Below are positions 45,686-56,278 of a stretch of DNA of 64,000 bases, in pieces. The stretch is taken from positions 16,517 to 80,516 of the forward strand of contig CAJTFH010000014.1 in NCBI GenBank assembly GCA_910575545.1, in the 5' to 3' direction. Numbering within the stretch: the first letter of the stretch is position 1; each line of letters opens with the position of its first letter. This DNA is from Bacteroidales bacterium (GTDB lineage: Bacteria > Bacteroidota > Bacteroidia > Bacteroidales > Muribaculaceae). A program made the position numbers and the translations under genes. A model generated the notes under the pieces. It was not told the DNA's origin. It was given only the letters and a program-made list of their open reading frames with translations, and did no database searches.

Positions 45686-47152
45686 TTAGCCTATAAAAGC
45701 AAACATCGGGCTGTTGGCTGTGGCTTCGAGAATCGCATCGTAGAAGAAGCTTACAATACCCAAAGCAATCACACCGCCGACACAAATCCACAAACCAAGA
45801 CGCTCGCTAAGTGCCGAGCGGAAAGTGGCAATCTGAGGCTCTTCGGGCGAAATATACATTGCCTTCACAACCAACAGATAGTAGTAGAGCGATGCGATGG
45901 TGTTGATCAAAGCGATAAGCACTAACACATATATCGCAATCGAACCCTGGTTGATGGCCGATGTGAAGATGAAGAATTTGCTGAAGAATCCGGCGAAGGG
46001 AGGAATACCTGCAAGCGAGAACATTGCAAGCATCATCGCACATGCAAGCCAGGGATTGGTTTTCGACAGACCGTTATAATCGGTCATATCAACTTTGCCG
46101 GTCTGGTTCTCAATAGCCCCGATAACGCCGAATGCTGCAAGGTTCGAGAAAATGTAAACAAGAATATAATACATCATGGCTGCAAGTCCCATCTCATTGC
46201 ATCCCACAACGCCGAGCATGATATATCCGGCCTGTGAAATCGACGAGAACGCCAGGAAACGTTTCATGTTTTTCTGACGGATGGCAAACAGGTTACCTAC
46301 CGTTATTGTCAGGATAATCAATGCATAGAGCATCCACTCCCAGGCTGCACTGTAGAACTGGCCGAAAGCCTGCACGAGGATTACAAGAAACGCAAACGCT
46401 GCGGCGCCCTTTGAGATTACCGACAGATATGATGTCACAGAAGTCGGAGCACCCTGATAAACATCTGCTGTCCACAAGTGGAACGGCACGAGCGACAGTT
46501 TGAAACCCACACCGGCAATCACAAACGCAAGAGCAACCACCAGCAAAGTGTCAACCTGACTGCCCAACTGCAGCGCGATGTCCTCAAAATAGAGCGAACC
46601 CGCAAGACCATACACAAACGACAGCCCCATCATGAAGATGGCCGATGAGAACACCGCCGTCAGAATATATTTGATAGCGGCCTCATGGCTTTCGTAGCGG
46701 TTCTTATCCATTGCCACCATCGCAGCCAAAGGAAGTGATGCCGATTCCAGACCGATGACAAACAACAGGAAATGGCGTGCCGAAATCATCAGATACATTC
46801 CGAAGAGCGTCACAAGCAACAACTCATAGAACTCTCCACGGCGCACAACCATCATATCCCCGTTAGTCCAACGCACCGACTGAATCAACACGATGACAAC
46901 ACCCACATTCAATATGTTTTTAATCATCGAGCACACCGGCGATGTGCTATACATCCCGGCAAATGCATCAACGGTGCCAACATTGCCCCAGACGAAGCTC
47001 GCCACGGTAAAAATCGAAAACAATATGGCCGTGAAACCGGCTGTAGCGTTTAGAGCCTTTTTGGGCATGAACGTGTCGTAAAGGAATACCAGCAGGAAAA
47101 CGAGCAACACACCGATCTCCTGTCTCATTGCAAGAAATTGAGAATAATCCAT
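45686..47152 (-). CDS. nuoN: NADH-quinone oxidoreductase subunit N
   Basis: A 488-residue, many-helix Mrp-antiporter-like proton-pumping subunit of complex I. Key helices contain FVIGLESASLPLAAMVAMDK, KLSLVPFHLWTADVYQGAPT and FLAFSSISQAGYIMLG. Last gene of the cluster; the terminator follows. Confidence 0.95.
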   Translation of the reverse strand: MDYSQFLAMRQEIGVLLVFLLVFLYDTFMPKKALNATAGFTAILFSIFTVASFVWGNVGTVDAFAGMYSTSPVCSMIKNILNVGVVIVLIQSVRWTNGDMMVVRRGEFYELLLVTLFGMYLMISARHFLLFVIGLESASLPLAAMVAMDKNRYESHEAAIKYILTAVFSSAIFMMGLSFVYGLAGSLYFEDIALQLGSQVDTLLVVALAFVIAGVGFKLSLVPFHLWTADVYQGAPTSVTSYLSVISKGAAAFAFLVILVQAFGQFYSAAWEWMLYALIILTITVGNLFAIRQKNMKRFLAFSSISQAGYIMLGVVGCNEMGLAAMMYYILVYIFSNLAAFGVIGAIENQTGKVDMTDYNGLSKTNPWLACAMMLAMFSLAGIPPFAGFFSKFFIFTSAINQGSIAIYVLVLIALINTIASLYYYLLVVKAMYISPEEPQIATFRSALSERLGLWICVGGVIALGIVSFFYDAILEATANSPMFAFIG

Positions 47153-47172
47153 CTTGTTCTGTTATTGGAAAT

Positions 47173-48699
47173 TTAGAGACCTATGGCGCGGAAAAGCTCC
47201 GGGCTGAAGGTAAACTTGATTAACGACTCGAAGAAATTCGGGAAACAGCCTATGGCCGCAACGCTTACCACCAAGGTGATAACCGACAGACGCTCCCACC
47301 AGGTGGCATCCGTTAGCTGAAGATGGTGTTCATCCTGAACGGGGCCGAACAACAGCTTGCCGACAACGCGCAGGATATAGACTGCGGTAATAACAATCGA
47401 AGCACACGCAATGACAGTGAACACCAGTCGCAGAGAACCTGCCCCTGCAAGGAAATCCTTCATACCGGCCTCAAATGAGCCTACGAAGATGGTCATCTCC
47501 GCCACGAATCCGCTAAGACCGGGCAAGCCCAACGATGCCATACCGGCAATCACATAACCCACACCGAGGAAAGGCATAATCTTCATCAAACCTCCCATCA
47601 GGCGGATATCACGGGTATGGGTACGGCCGTAAATCATACCGATTAACGCAAAGAACAAAGCCGTCATCAGACCGTGCGACAGCATCTGCATGATGGCACC
47701 GGTCATAGCCGTGGTGTTGATCATCAGAATGGCAAACAGCACCATGCCGCAGTGCGAAACCGACGAATATGCATTGATATATTTCAAATCTGTCTGCACA
47801 CATGCCGAGAACGCTCCGTAAACAACCGAGATACCTGTCAGGATCAGGAAAATCCAGGCCAGGTCATTAGCAGCCTGAGGCATCAGATACATGGCCACGC
47901 GGAAACACCCGTAACCTCCGAGTTTCATCAACACTCCGGCATGGAGCATCGAGACTGCAGTAGGAGCGCAAGCATGACCGTCAGGGCTCCATGTATGGAA
48001 CGGGAACATGGCGCCCAAAACGCCGAATCCCACGAAACACATCGGGAAGAGGAAATACTGCCACCCCTGGCTGATTGCGTCGTTCTTGGCGATTTCAAGA
48101 ATATTCCATGTCAGCTGGCCACCTTCAGGCGCTGAGTGGTAATATATGCCGATGAGACTGAGCATAAGGAAAGCTGAACCGCCCATAAGCATCAAGGTCA
48201 GCTTCATGGCCGAATATTCCTTGCGCCCCGTACCCCACACACCGATGAGAAGATACATCGGGATGAGAGCCACCTCATAGAACATGAACATCGTGAAAAG
48301 GTCTATCGAGATAAAGAAACCGAAAACCCCGGTTGAAAGCAGCAACAGCCACATGAAGAAATGGCGTGCATCATCAATCTTCCACGAAGCGAATGAGCCG
48401 GCAAACACTATAATCGACGACAGCAGAATCATTGCTATCGACACACCGTCAACACCCACCGCAAGGCAGATATTCAACGGCCCAAACCATTCCCATGAAC
48501 CGGTGAAAAGCATCTCTGCCGTTTCCCCCGCCTGTCTGAGGGCGAGATAGTCAACAAGCAACCAAACCGACATGGCAATCAGAATCGTCGAACCGATAAC
48601 TGCCACCGCGCGAATCTGCTTGTCATTGCGGCAGAGGGCGAACCCCGCAAGCATCAGCAACGGGATTATCACGAAATAAATCAGTATATTCGAAAACAT
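47173..48699 (-). CDS. nuoM: NADH-quinone oxidoreductase subunit M
   Basis: A 508-residue antiporter-like membrane subunit. It has FYEVALIPMYLLIGVWG with the conserved proton-path glutamate, FPFHTWSPDGHACAPTAVSM and KYINAYSSVSHCGMVL. It lies 20 nt before nuoN. Confidence 0.96.
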   Translation of the reverse strand: MFSNILIYFVIIPLLMLAGFALCRNDKQIRAVAVIGSTILIAMSVWLLVDYLALRQAGETAEMLFTGSWEWFGPLNICLAVGVDGVSIAMILLSSIIVFAGSFASWKIDDARHFFMWLLLLSTGVFGFFISIDLFTMFMFYEVALIPMYLLIGVWGTGRKEYSAMKLTLMLMGGSAFLMLSLIGIYYHSAPEGGQLTWNILEIAKNDAISQGWQYFLFPMCFVGFGVLGAMFPFHTWSPDGHACAPTAVSMLHAGVLMKLGGYGCFRVAMYLMPQAANDLAWIFLILTGISVVYGAFSACVQTDLKYINAYSSVSHCGMVLFAILMINTTAMTGAIMQMLSHGLMTALFFALIGMIYGRTHTRDIRLMGGLMKIMPFLGVGYVIAGMASLGLPGLSGFVAEMTIFVGSFEAGMKDFLAGAGSLRLVFTVIACASIVITAVYILRVVGKLLFGPVQDEHHLQLTDATWWERLSVITLVVSVAAIGCFPNFFESLIKFTFSPELFRAIGL

Positions 48700-48750
48700 T
48701 TCTGTTACTATATTTTTTCTGTGTTAAATTCAAACGCTCTCTAATGGCCG

Positions 48751-50778
48751 TCACATCAGGCAGATTGCAGTCACTGCGCCAAGAAGCAACGCTCCGATAA
48801 GATAAACCCACACATAGCGCTGGATATTGCCCGACTGCAACGAGCGGATTGCATACGACGACCGCTGTACCACATAAGCGATACCGTCCATCGTACCGTC
48901 AACGATATGGCGGTCAAACCATGCTATAGGTTTGCTGATGCAGCCGAAGATAATCTTATGTGTGATGAACATATAAAGTTCATCCCAGTAGAAGCGGTGA
49001 TGGCACCAGCGCCACAATGCCGGGAGGGCGTTCTTCATCTTCGCAGGAAGCGGATTCTCTTTCTTATACATCGCTGTGGCGATAAGAATTGCCACCACGG
49101 CAACAGCGAGGCTTATTGATGCCACACTCCAGTCAAGCGCCTTGAAATTCGTAAAGAATGAAACGCTGTCAAACATCTCCTCACCATTCCATGTAACCAG
49201 GTTGCCGAAAGGCACAAAACCGGCAAAACAAGAAACCACTGCAAGAATCACCAGCGGAAGGGTCATTGTCCACGGCTGGTCATGAGGTGCATGATGGCCT
49301 TCGGGCACTTTGTGTTCTTTCCACCAGAATATCAGATAGTAGAGACGGAACATATAGAACGCTGTCAGACCGGCCACAAGCGACATCCATACATACCACA
49401 GCATCGAATGCCCCATAGTCGCAGTCAGAATCTCATCTTTCGAGAAGAAACCTGCGAAAGGAATGATACCGGCAATGGCCAGGCAGCCGATAAGGAAGGT
49501 GATGTGCGTTATAGGCATATGCTTCCGCAATCCGTGCATCGCTGTATAGTCATTCGACCCTATCGCATGGATAAGCGCACCGGCACAAAGGAACAGCAAC
49601 GCTTTGAACATGGCATGTGTGAACAGATGGAACATCGATGCCATATAACCAAGCCCATGGTGGAACTCAGGACGCGCAACGCCAAGCGACACCATCATAA
49701 AGGCTATCTGCGAAATGGTCGAGAATGCCAGCACTCGCTTGATATCTATCTGGGTGCACGCAACCATCGCGGCATAAAGTGCCGTCAGTGCGCCCACCAC
49801 CACGATAATGTTCAGCGCAGCCTCCTCCATCAGATAGAGGGGGAACAGACGGGCAACCAGATACACTCCGGCAACAACCATCGTGGCGGCATGGATAAGA
49901 GCCGACACAGGGGTCGGACCTTCCATGGCATCAGGAAGCCAGATATGAAGCGGCATCATGGCCGATTTACCCATACCTCCCATGAAAATCAACACGAGAG
50001 CCCATGTCAGCACTGATGCCCCCATAAACATCGGGGCGGCACTGTTCTGAATCATGGCGCGGATACCCTCGGCAGTGCCTTCACTGACACGATAGACACC
50101 TTCTGCAACCTCTGTCGAGGTGAAATCGGTGAAGTTAAACGTGCCTGTATACGCACTGAGCACAAGGATGCCCAACAGGAAACCGAGGTCGGCGAAACGC
50201 GTAACGATAAACGCTTTCTTTGAAGCCGACACTGCCGACGGCTTCGTGTAATAGAATCCGATGAGAAGATACGACGAAGCCCCCACAAGCTCCCAGAAAA
50301 TATACATCTGGAAAATATTAGTGGCGACAACCAGACCCAGCATAGAGAAGCTGAACAACGAAAGGAAGGCGTAGAAACGCTGGAAACCTTTCTCCCACAC
50401 TCCGTGATGGTCGCGCATATAACCGTTGCTGTAGAGATGAACCATAAACGATATGGTGGTGATTACAACCAGCAGCAACGCCGAAATCGGATCGAGCAGG
50501 AAACCCAGGCGCAACACCAATGAATCGGTAAACGCCAGCCAGTCCACATTGAATATTATCGATTGCAGGCGCGTATGGGCGTCAGCATCGATAAATTCAG
50601 GATTGCCCGAAAAGAAATATGTGAAAGCGGTGATATAGGCAAGCACCATAGTGACGCCCATCCCCGCTGTGCCGAGCACACCCGCCAGCGGATGGCTCAT
50701 CTTATGGCCGAACAAACCGAGAACCAAAAACATGGTCAACGGCAGGGCAAGGATAATTATAGGTATGACAGGTTCCAT
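48751..50778 (-). CDS. nuoL: NADH-quinone oxidoreductase subunit L
   Basis: A 675-residue antiporter-like subunit with the long lateral helix expected near its C-terminal side. Family text is FWELVGASSYLLIGFYYTKP, KSAMMPLHIWLPDAMEGPTPV and IDIKRVLAFSTISQIAFMMV. Full length. Confidence 0.96.
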   Translation of the reverse strand: MEPVIPIIILALPLTMFLVLGLFGHKMSHPLAGVLGTAGMGVTMVLAYITAFTYFFSGNPEFIDADAHTRLQSIIFNVDWLAFTDSLVLRLGFLLDPISALLLVVITTISFMVHLYSNGYMRDHHGVWEKGFQRFYAFLSLFSFSMLGLVVATNIFQMYIFWELVGASSYLLIGFYYTKPSAVSASKKAFIVTRFADLGFLLGILVLSAYTGTFNFTDFTSTEVAEGVYRVSEGTAEGIRAMIQNSAAPMFMGASVLTWALVLIFMGGMGKSAMMPLHIWLPDAMEGPTPVSALIHAATMVVAGVYLVARLFPLYLMEEAALNIIVVVGALTALYAAMVACTQIDIKRVLAFSTISQIAFMMVSLGVARPEFHHGLGYMASMFHLFTHAMFKALLFLCAGALIHAIGSNDYTAMHGLRKHMPITHITFLIGCLAIAGIIPFAGFFSKDEILTATMGHSMLWYVWMSLVAGLTAFYMFRLYYLIFWWKEHKVPEGHHAPHDQPWTMTLPLVILAVVSCFAGFVPFGNLVTWNGEEMFDSVSFFTNFKALDWSVASISLAVAVVAILIATAMYKKENPLPAKMKNALPALWRWCHHRFYWDELYMFITHKIIFGCISKPIAWFDRHIVDGTMDGIAYVVQRSSYAIRSLQSGNIQRYVWVYLIGALLLGAVTAICLM

Positions 50779-50788
50779 AATGGCGCTG

Positions 50789-51100
50789 TTAGAATTTCAT
50801 TTTGTTTACGTCGCGCACGTCGATTTTCTCCGACACACGGAACACATTGATGATTATTGCAATTGCCAAAGCGGTCTCTGCTGCTGCGATTCCGATGGCG
50901 AAAAGCGTGAAAAACATACCTTCCAGCTCCCCGGGGAACAGGAAACGGTTGAAAACGGCGAAATTTATATCCACCGAGTTGAGCATCAGTTCCAGCGAAA
51001 TGAGGATTGCAATCATATTACGGCGGGTAATGAAGCCATAAACACCGCAGCAAAACATGATGAGGCTCGGTATCAGGTAATAGAGCATTGTTATTTCCAT
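50789..51100 (-). CDS. nuoK: NADH-quinone oxidoreductase subunit K
   Basis: A 103-residue, three-helix membrane subunit. The second helix carries the conserved glutamate in ILISLELMLNSVDINFAVF. It lies 10 nt before nuoL. Confidence 0.96.
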   Translation of the reverse strand: MEITMLYYLIPSLIMFCCGVYGFITRRNMIAILISLELMLNSVDINFAVFNRFLFPGELEGMFFTLFAIGIAAAETALAIAIIINVFRVSEKIDVRDVNKMKF

Positions 51101-51118
51101 GATTCTTTGCGTCCTCCG

Positions 51119-51631
51119 TTAACGTTTGCGGGCGATGACAACACCGCCGATGATACATGCGAGTAATAACACACTGATTGCCTCAAACGGGAGCAGATAT
51201 TCCCCGTGGCCACTACCCATCAGCTTCATGCCTATCTCTTCCATGACGGGATTATCCCCCGATGCGGTAGCAGTCAGAAACGACGCACGGCTTATAAGCG
51301 AATATCCGGCCACAATTAACATGGCCAGACCGCCGGCAAGGCCGTAAAGGCGCTTTTTTGAAGCGAGTTTTGCGCTGTTGTCGCCCGGATGGCTCGTCAA
51401 GAGAATCGAGAACACGAACAACACCACGATACCTCCTGCATAAACCGCTATCTGCACAGCTCCCAGGAACTCATAATCGAGCTTGAAATAGAGGGCTGCG
51501 GTAGCAAATAGCGAAAACAGCAGATAGGTGGCAGCGCGCAGAATCTTGCGCGTGGTCACGGCAAGCACGGAGCAAACAACCAATGCCAGCGCAATCACCA
51601 CATACACGATGATACTTCCTACTGATTCCAT
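51119..51631 (-). CDS. nuoJ: NADH-quinone oxidoreductase subunit J
   Basis: A 170-residue, five-helix membrane subunit. AVQIAVYAGGIVVLFVFSIL is the pi-bulge helix of the family. It lies between nuoI and nuoK. Confidence 0.95.
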   Translation of the reverse strand: MESVGSIIVYVVIALALVVCSVLAVTTRKILRAATYLLFSLFATAALYFKLDYEFLGAVQIAVYAGGIVVLFVFSILLTSHPGDNSAKLASKKRLYGLAGGLAMLIVAGYSLISRASFLTATASGDNPVMEEIGMKLMGSGHGEYLLPFEAISVLLLACIIGGVVIARKR

Positions 51632-51656
51632 ATAATGATTTGTTTATTTTTTCGTT

Positions 51657-52406
51657 TTATTTGGCTGCATCACCACCGGCTTTGGCTGCCTCTCGCTCTG
51701 CCTTCAATTTTGCGGCTTTTTCAAGGGCGGCTTTAATCTTAGCCTCTTTCTCAGGGTCACCTCCGGCAGCGGCAAGGGCTTTGGCGGCTTTGTCATCTGT
51801 TGCTGCCGGATCTTTGGCCGCAGGTCTACCTGCAGCCGCATCTCCCTGGGTAGCTGCTTTTTTTGCAGCTGCCGCCGCTTTCGCAGCCTCGATTTTTGCC
51901 TGTTTCTCCGCCTCCATCTTGGCAATCTGCTCCGGAGTAGGTTTCGGTTCTGGCTTTTCAGGCAGATAATTCAGTTTCTTTACGAGTTTCGAGCGGGTAA
52001 ACACGGCCTGCTCGAAATCATTGCTGAACTGCAATGCATTTGTCGGACACGTAACAACACACAACTGGCAGAACGTGCAACTGCCGAGGTCATATACATA
52101 CCTGTCGAGTTTCTTTTTCTTCTTTCCGTCCCAGGTGTCAACCATCTTTGACTCGATGGTTATGGTGCCGTTGGGACAGTTGCGCTCACATGTGCCACAT
52201 GCTATGCAGCGATGATTGCCCTCCGCGTCATAAATCAGCTCAAGCGTGGCGCGGAAACGCTGCGCTATATGCATGTTGTCACGGTCTTCAGGGTATCTTT
52301 CAGTAATCTTAGGGGTGACAAATTCCTTGCCGGTCACCTCAAGCCCTTTGACGAGGCTCGCGACACCTTTCCCTAAGGATGAAAAATAATCTTTTACACT
52401 ACCCAT
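51657..52406 (-). CDS. nuoI: NADH-quinone oxidoreductase subunit I with long Ala/Lys-rich tail
   Basis: A 249-residue ferredoxin-like subunit. Two 4Fe-4S motifs, CIACGTCERNCP and CTFCQLCVVTCP, make up the conserved core (about 1-150). The last ~95 residues are an unusual Ala/Lys/Glu-rich tail (EAAKAAAAAKKAATQGDAAA...), likely helical or disordered and absent from typical NuoI. The gene starts 36 nt after the atpG stop, so complex I genes resume directly after the ATP synthase block. Confidence 0.94.
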   Translation of the reverse strand: MGSVKDYFSSLGKGVASLVKGLEVTGKEFVTPKITERYPEDRDNMHIAQRFRATLELIYDAEGNHRCIACGTCERNCPNGTITIESKMVDTWDGKKKKKLDRYVYDLGSCTFCQLCVVTCPTNALQFSNDFEQAVFTRSKLVKKLNYLPEKPEPKPTPEQIAKMEAEKQAKIEAAKAAAAAKKAATQGDAAAGRPAAKDPAATDDKAAKALAAAGGDPEKEAKIKAALEKAAKLKAEREAAKAGGDAAK

Positions 52407-52442
52407 TTCTGTATATTCTGTTTTCCTTATTTCAGTTTCGGT

Positions 52443-53324
52443 TTACTTCACCTGCCCCCCGAGAATATCAAGCAGTTCTGTCGTTATTGCCTGTTGCCGC
52501 AGTTTGTTGAACTCAAGCTGCAACTGGTCGTGGAGCTTCTTGGCATTGTCGTTGGCACTCTGCATGGCCATAACCCTGGCGGCCTGTTCGCTGGCCCGGT
52601 TCTCTGTGAACACATCTTGAACCACCGAAAGGAGATACATCGGCAATATCCTGGTGAAAATAGCTTCAGGAGAAGGCTCGAATATATATGGCCTGTCAGT
52701 GGCCTTCCCTCCGCTATGGGCGAAAGCATCATAAGTGACAGGCAGCAATTCCGCTACCTCCAGACGCTGGCGGCTCACACTCTTGAACGACATATAAATC
52801 ATATCGACCCGGTCATATTCCCCATTGAGGAACGCATCGCGGAGCACCCATGTGAAATCCCTCACTGCCTTGTCGCCACTTTTTGAATCAACATCAGCAG
52901 GAATCTTAACCGTCACATTCGGCAGATTTAGCTTCAATGCTGCTTTCGCCAGTTTTCCCCCTATAGGCAGAATCTCTATTATCGCATCACTGCCAAGCCT
53001 CTCCCTGTAGGCTGCAATCTGCTGCAAAAGCTGCTTAAAGATATTAACGTTATAGGCTCCGCAAAGACCATCGTCAGAACCCCACACGGCTACTGCAATC
53101 TTTCTCACATCACGCTGAGACATCAACGGTGATGAAAAAGCGGCATCCGAACTGAGCAAATTGGCGATAATCGTCTCAATCTGGTCCCTGAACGGCCTGA
53201 GCTGCCTCAAAGCCTGTTCGGCCTTGTGCATCTTTGCCGACGAAATCATCTTCATGGCGCCGGTTATCTTTTCCGACGACGCCACTGAGCCGATACGTCC
53301 CTTTAATTCTCTTAATGTTGCCAT
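52443..53324 (-). CDS. atpG: ATP synthase F1 gamma subunit
   Basis: A 293-residue central-stalk subunit. It has the N-terminal coiled helix RIGSVASSEKITGAMKMISS, VAVWGSDDGLCGAYN and the C-terminal helix ASEQAARVMAMQSANDNAKK...RQQAITTELLDI. Last atp gene; a gap of 163 bp rich in hairpins separates it from atpA. Confidence 0.96.
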   Translation of the reverse strand: MATLRELKGRIGSVASSEKITGAMKMISSAKMHKAEQALRQLRPFRDQIETIIANLLSSDAAFSSPLMSQRDVRKIAVAVWGSDDGLCGAYNVNIFKQLLQQIAAYRERLGSDAIIEILPIGGKLAKAALKLNLPNVTVKIPADVDSKSGDKAVRDFTWVLRDAFLNGEYDRVDMIYMSFKSVSRQRLEVAELLPVTYDAFAHSGGKATDRPYIFEPSPEAIFTRILPMYLLSVVQDVFTENRASEQAARVMAMQSANDNAKKLHDQLQLEFNKLRQQAITTELLDILGGQVK

Positions 53325-53340
53325 CTATCGAAAATATCTT

Positions 53341-53450
53341 TTGGAGGGCTGATAACAGATATTATCATAGCCCCTCCTATTCCCTGTCTTGGAATGTGCC
53401 GGATCTGGCACATTCATTATTATTCCACATTGCCCACTCTAATGAGTGAA
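53341..53450 (-). promoter_or_regulatory. hairpins between atpA and atpG
   Basis: Three inverted repeats: GGAGGGCT-GATAA with TTATC-AT-AGCCCCTCC (53343-53377, imperfect); GAATGTGCC (53392-53400) with GGCACATTC (53407-53415, perfect); and CACT/AGTG near 53435-53450. They may lower or stabilise expression of atpG relative to atpA. Confidence 0.5.
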
Positions 53451-53487
53451 CGGCTTTCGCTCTCTGGCCCGGATTCTTTCAGAATAA

Positions 53488-55062
53488 TCAAATATAACGG
53501 GCAGCTACCTCCTTAGCAGCCTCAGTGAGCTTGGTCGTGCAATCATCAGTCAGCTTACCCTGGCCTATGACATCAAGCACATCGCCCTGATATTTCGCAT
53601 GAAGCAGCTGCAGAAGCGCATCCTCAAACTCAGCCACCTTCTCAACTGGCACATTGCTGAGCAATCCGTTGACACCGCAATAAATAACAGCCACCTCATC
53701 TTCAACAGCCCACGGCTTATACTGAGGCTGGATAAGCAAGCGTTCATTCTTGCGGCCACGGTCTATAACCCTGGCTGTAACAGGGTCGATATCGCCCCCA
53801 AACTTGGTAAACGATTCAAGCTCGCGGAACTGAGCCTGGTCGATTTTCAACGTTCCTGCAACCTTCTTCATCGACTTAATCTGGGCATTACCACCAACAC
53901 GCGACACTGAGATACCCACGTTGATTGCCGGACGTATGCCTCGGTTAAACAACGCTGTTTCAAGATAAATCTGACCGTCGGTGATTGAAATCACGTTGGT
54001 AGGGATATAAGCCGACACGTCTCCAGCCTGGGTTTCGATAATCGGAAGTGCTGTCAGCGAACCTCCACCCTTCACCATCGGCTTCAGAACTTCCGGAAGG
54101 TCGTTCATGCTCGAAGCCACCTGTTGGTTATCGATAATCTTGGCGGCACGCTCCAAAAGACGCGAATGCAGATAGAATATATCACCGGGATAAGCCTCAC
54201 GACCTGAAGGACGTTTCAGAATCAGCGAAATTTCGCGGTAAGCAACAGCCTGTTTCGACAAGTCGTCATAAACAATCAAAGCGTCGCGGCCGGTGTCGCG
54301 GATAAATTCGCCGATAGCCACACCCGCAAAAGGCGAGTAATAGCGCATCGCTGCCGAATCCGAAGCGGTGGCTGCCACCACACACGTATATTCAAGGGCA
54401 CCATGCTGGCGGAGGGTTTCCACCAATGCTGCAACAGAAGATGCCTTCTGACCGATGGCCACATAAATGCAATACACCGGCTTGCCCTGTTCGAAATTCT
54501 TACGTTGGTTTATAATCGTGTCAATCGCAATGGCGGTCTTCCCAATCTGACGGTCGCCGATGATAAGCTCACGCTGACCTCGACCAATAGGCACCATCGA
54601 GTCAACAGCCTTTATACCGGTCTGCAATGGCTGGTTAACCGGCTGGCGGAATATTACACCGGGGGCTTTTCGCTCTAAAGGCATGAGATAGCGCTCTCCT
54701 TCAATGGGACCGCGACCGTCTATTGGCTCGCCCAAAATGTTTATGACACGGCCGAACACTCCCTCTCCAACGGGAATGGAAGCGATTTCGCCGGTGCGGC
54801 GAACTGCCATGTTCTCCGTAACCTTGTCAACATCATTGAGCAGGATAACGCCAACATTGCTTTCTTCAAGGTTGAGAGCCACGCCTTTCACGCCGTTTTC
54901 AAATTCAACCAGCTCATTGGCGCATACATTGTCCAGGCCATAGACGTGAGCCACGCCATCACCTACCTCAAGCACCGTGCCAACTTCCTCGAAAGCCACA
55001 CTCTTGTTTACGCTTTCAAGCTGCTGTTTTAAAACTTCTGAAATCTCGCTTGGATTAATCAT
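53488..55062 (-). CDS. atpA: ATP synthase F1 alpha subunit
   Basis: A 524-residue non-catalytic nucleotide-binding subunit. The ATG at 55062 ([19 protein letters not shown]) gives the family start; the frame is open 21 codons further upstream but that text is unrelated. The P-loop is GDRQIGKT (169-176), with Ile where most alpha subunits have Thr. [21 protein letters not shown] and the late [13 protein letters not shown] are typical. Confidence 0.97.
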   Translation of the reverse strand: MINPSEISEVLKQQLESVNKSVAFEEVGTVLEVGDGVAHVYGLDNVCANELVEFENGVKGVALNLEESNVGVILLNDVDKVTENMAVRRTGEIASIPVGEGVFGRVINILGEPIDGRGPIEGERYLMPLERKAPGVIFRQPVNQPLQTGIKAVDSMVPIGRGQRELIIGDRQIGKTAIAIDTIINQRKNFEQGKPVYCIYVAIGQKASSVAALVETLRQHGALEYTCVVAATASDSAAMRYYSPFAGVAIGEFIRDTGRDALIVYDDLSKQAVAYREISLILKRPSGREAYPGDIFYLHSRLLERAAKIIDNQQVASSMNDLPEVLKPMVKGGGSLTALPIIETQAGDVSAYIPTNVISITDGQIYLETALFNRGIRPAINVGISVSRVGGNAQIKSMKKVAGTLKIDQAQFRELESFTKFGGDIDPVTARVIDRGRKNERLLIQPQYKPWAVEDEVAVIYCGVNGLLSNVPVEKVAEFEDALLQLLHAKYQGDVLDVIGQGKLTDDCTTKLTEAAKEVAARYI

Positions 55063-55217
55063 TCTATATGAAATAAAGAGAGTGTTACTATACTGTTCCT
55101 TTCCCAACCACACATCCCCCCTCAAATTTCTTTTTGTCCCCTGGCAAAATTCTTATGCTACCAGTTTTAGTCCGGGCCGTAACTGCGCAAAAAACAGCAA
55201 CATGCCACAAAAACCTA

Positions 55218-55763
55218 TCACTTGCCAAGCAACTTTATCCCCAACTGCTTCAGCTCATTCCTGACAGATGCATCAAGCTGCTCAGAGCCTATGTTGACAG
55301 TGAACCCTCCAATCAAATCCGGATCCACACGGGTCCCGTACTCCATTTTCGCCCCACTCAGATGCGACTCTATCAATTGTTTAAGGCGCTGCTCCTCCTT
55401 CTCCCCCATCGGGGCGGCTGATGTCACCTCAACTTTATAGATGTTGTTTGCAATCCTGTAATCACGAACATAGGCAAGGGCAATCTGCCGCGAAATAGGC
55501 AGACGGTTGTTCTGCCTGAGCAATTTCAGGAAATCGAGATACACCTCATCCTTGTCGGTCGCACCGGCGGCGGTAACCAACAGCTGTTGCTTCTGATCAG
55601 CCGCTATAAACGGATTGGCAACAGTGCTGTCGAGCGAAGGATACATTTCAAATCCGCGGCTTAGATTATTCATTATTTCATAAAGCCGCGCATCCTGATG
55701 CCTCTCCACCGCAAACTTCAGCAACGCCTTGGCATATCGCCTTGGTATCAAACCTTCATTCAT
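55218..55763 (-). CDS. atpH: ATP synthase F1 delta subunit
   Basis: A 181-residue peripheral-stalk subunit (OSCP family). It has the N-terminus PRRYAKALLKFAVER, LLRQNNRLPISRQIALAYV and the C-terminal DLIGGFTVNIGSEQLDASVRNELKQL. It lies between atpF and atpA. Confidence 0.94.
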   Translation of the reverse strand: MNEGLIPRRYAKALLKFAVERHQDARLYEIMNNLSRGFEMYPSLDSTVANPFIAADQKQQLLVTAAGATDKDEVYLDFLKLLRQNNRLPISRQIALAYVRDYRIANNIYKVEVTSAAPMGEKEEQRLKQLIESHLSGAKMEYGTRVDPDLIGGFTVNIGSEQLDASVRNELKQLGIKLLGK

Positions 55764-55780
55764 GGCTAATATCCCGTTAA

Positions 55781-56278
55781 TCAGTTTTTAGTCTCAATCT
55801 CATCAAGAAGCGAATTAACCAGACGTTTCTGCGCTTCTGCGTCTTTCAGCTGTTCCCTTGTAACCTGGCCGGCAATGGCAAGAGCATAACGGCTCACTTC
55901 ATCGCGCAAGCTCTTCTCAGCTTCACGGCGGCTCTGCTCTATCGACACCTTGGCCTGATCCATAACCTTCTGCGCTTCTTTCTTGGCCTCCTCACGGGCT
56001 TCCTCTATAATCTGGGCCTTCATTTTGTTGGCCTCAGCGATAATGTCAGCCTGCTGATGGCGCGCATCACTCACATAGCGCTGCGCTTCGACATTGGCAT
56101 TGTCAAGTTTTTCCTTCGCATTCTGGGCATATTCAACACCCTTGTCAATCAAATCGGCCCGGCTGTCAACACCTTTCATGATGGCCGGCCATGCAAATTT
56201 CCACAACAAAAACAGGAGGATCGCAAAAGCCACGAACATCCAGACGGTCAATCCGAAATCTACCTTAAACAATTCCAT
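55781..56278 (-). CDS. atpF: ATP synthase Fo b subunit
   Basis: A 165-residue peripheral-stalk subunit with one membrane helix (LTVWMFVAFAILLFLLWKF) followed by a long charged coiled coil. A 220-bp hairpin-rich gap separates it from atpE upstream. Confidence 0.95.
   Translation of the reverse strand: MELFKVDFGLTVWMFVAFAILLFLLWKFAWPAIMKGVDSRADLIDKGVEYAQNAKEKLDNANVEAQRYVSDARHQQADIIAEANKMKAQIIEEAREEAKKEAQKVMDQAKVSIEQSRREAEKSLRDEVSRYALAIAGQVTREQLKDAEAQKRLVNSLLDEIETKN

Noticed and set aside
49282..50016. 244-codon plus-strand ORF opposite nuoL
   Set aside because: Antisense shadow of a conserved complex I gene; no start signals or family features.
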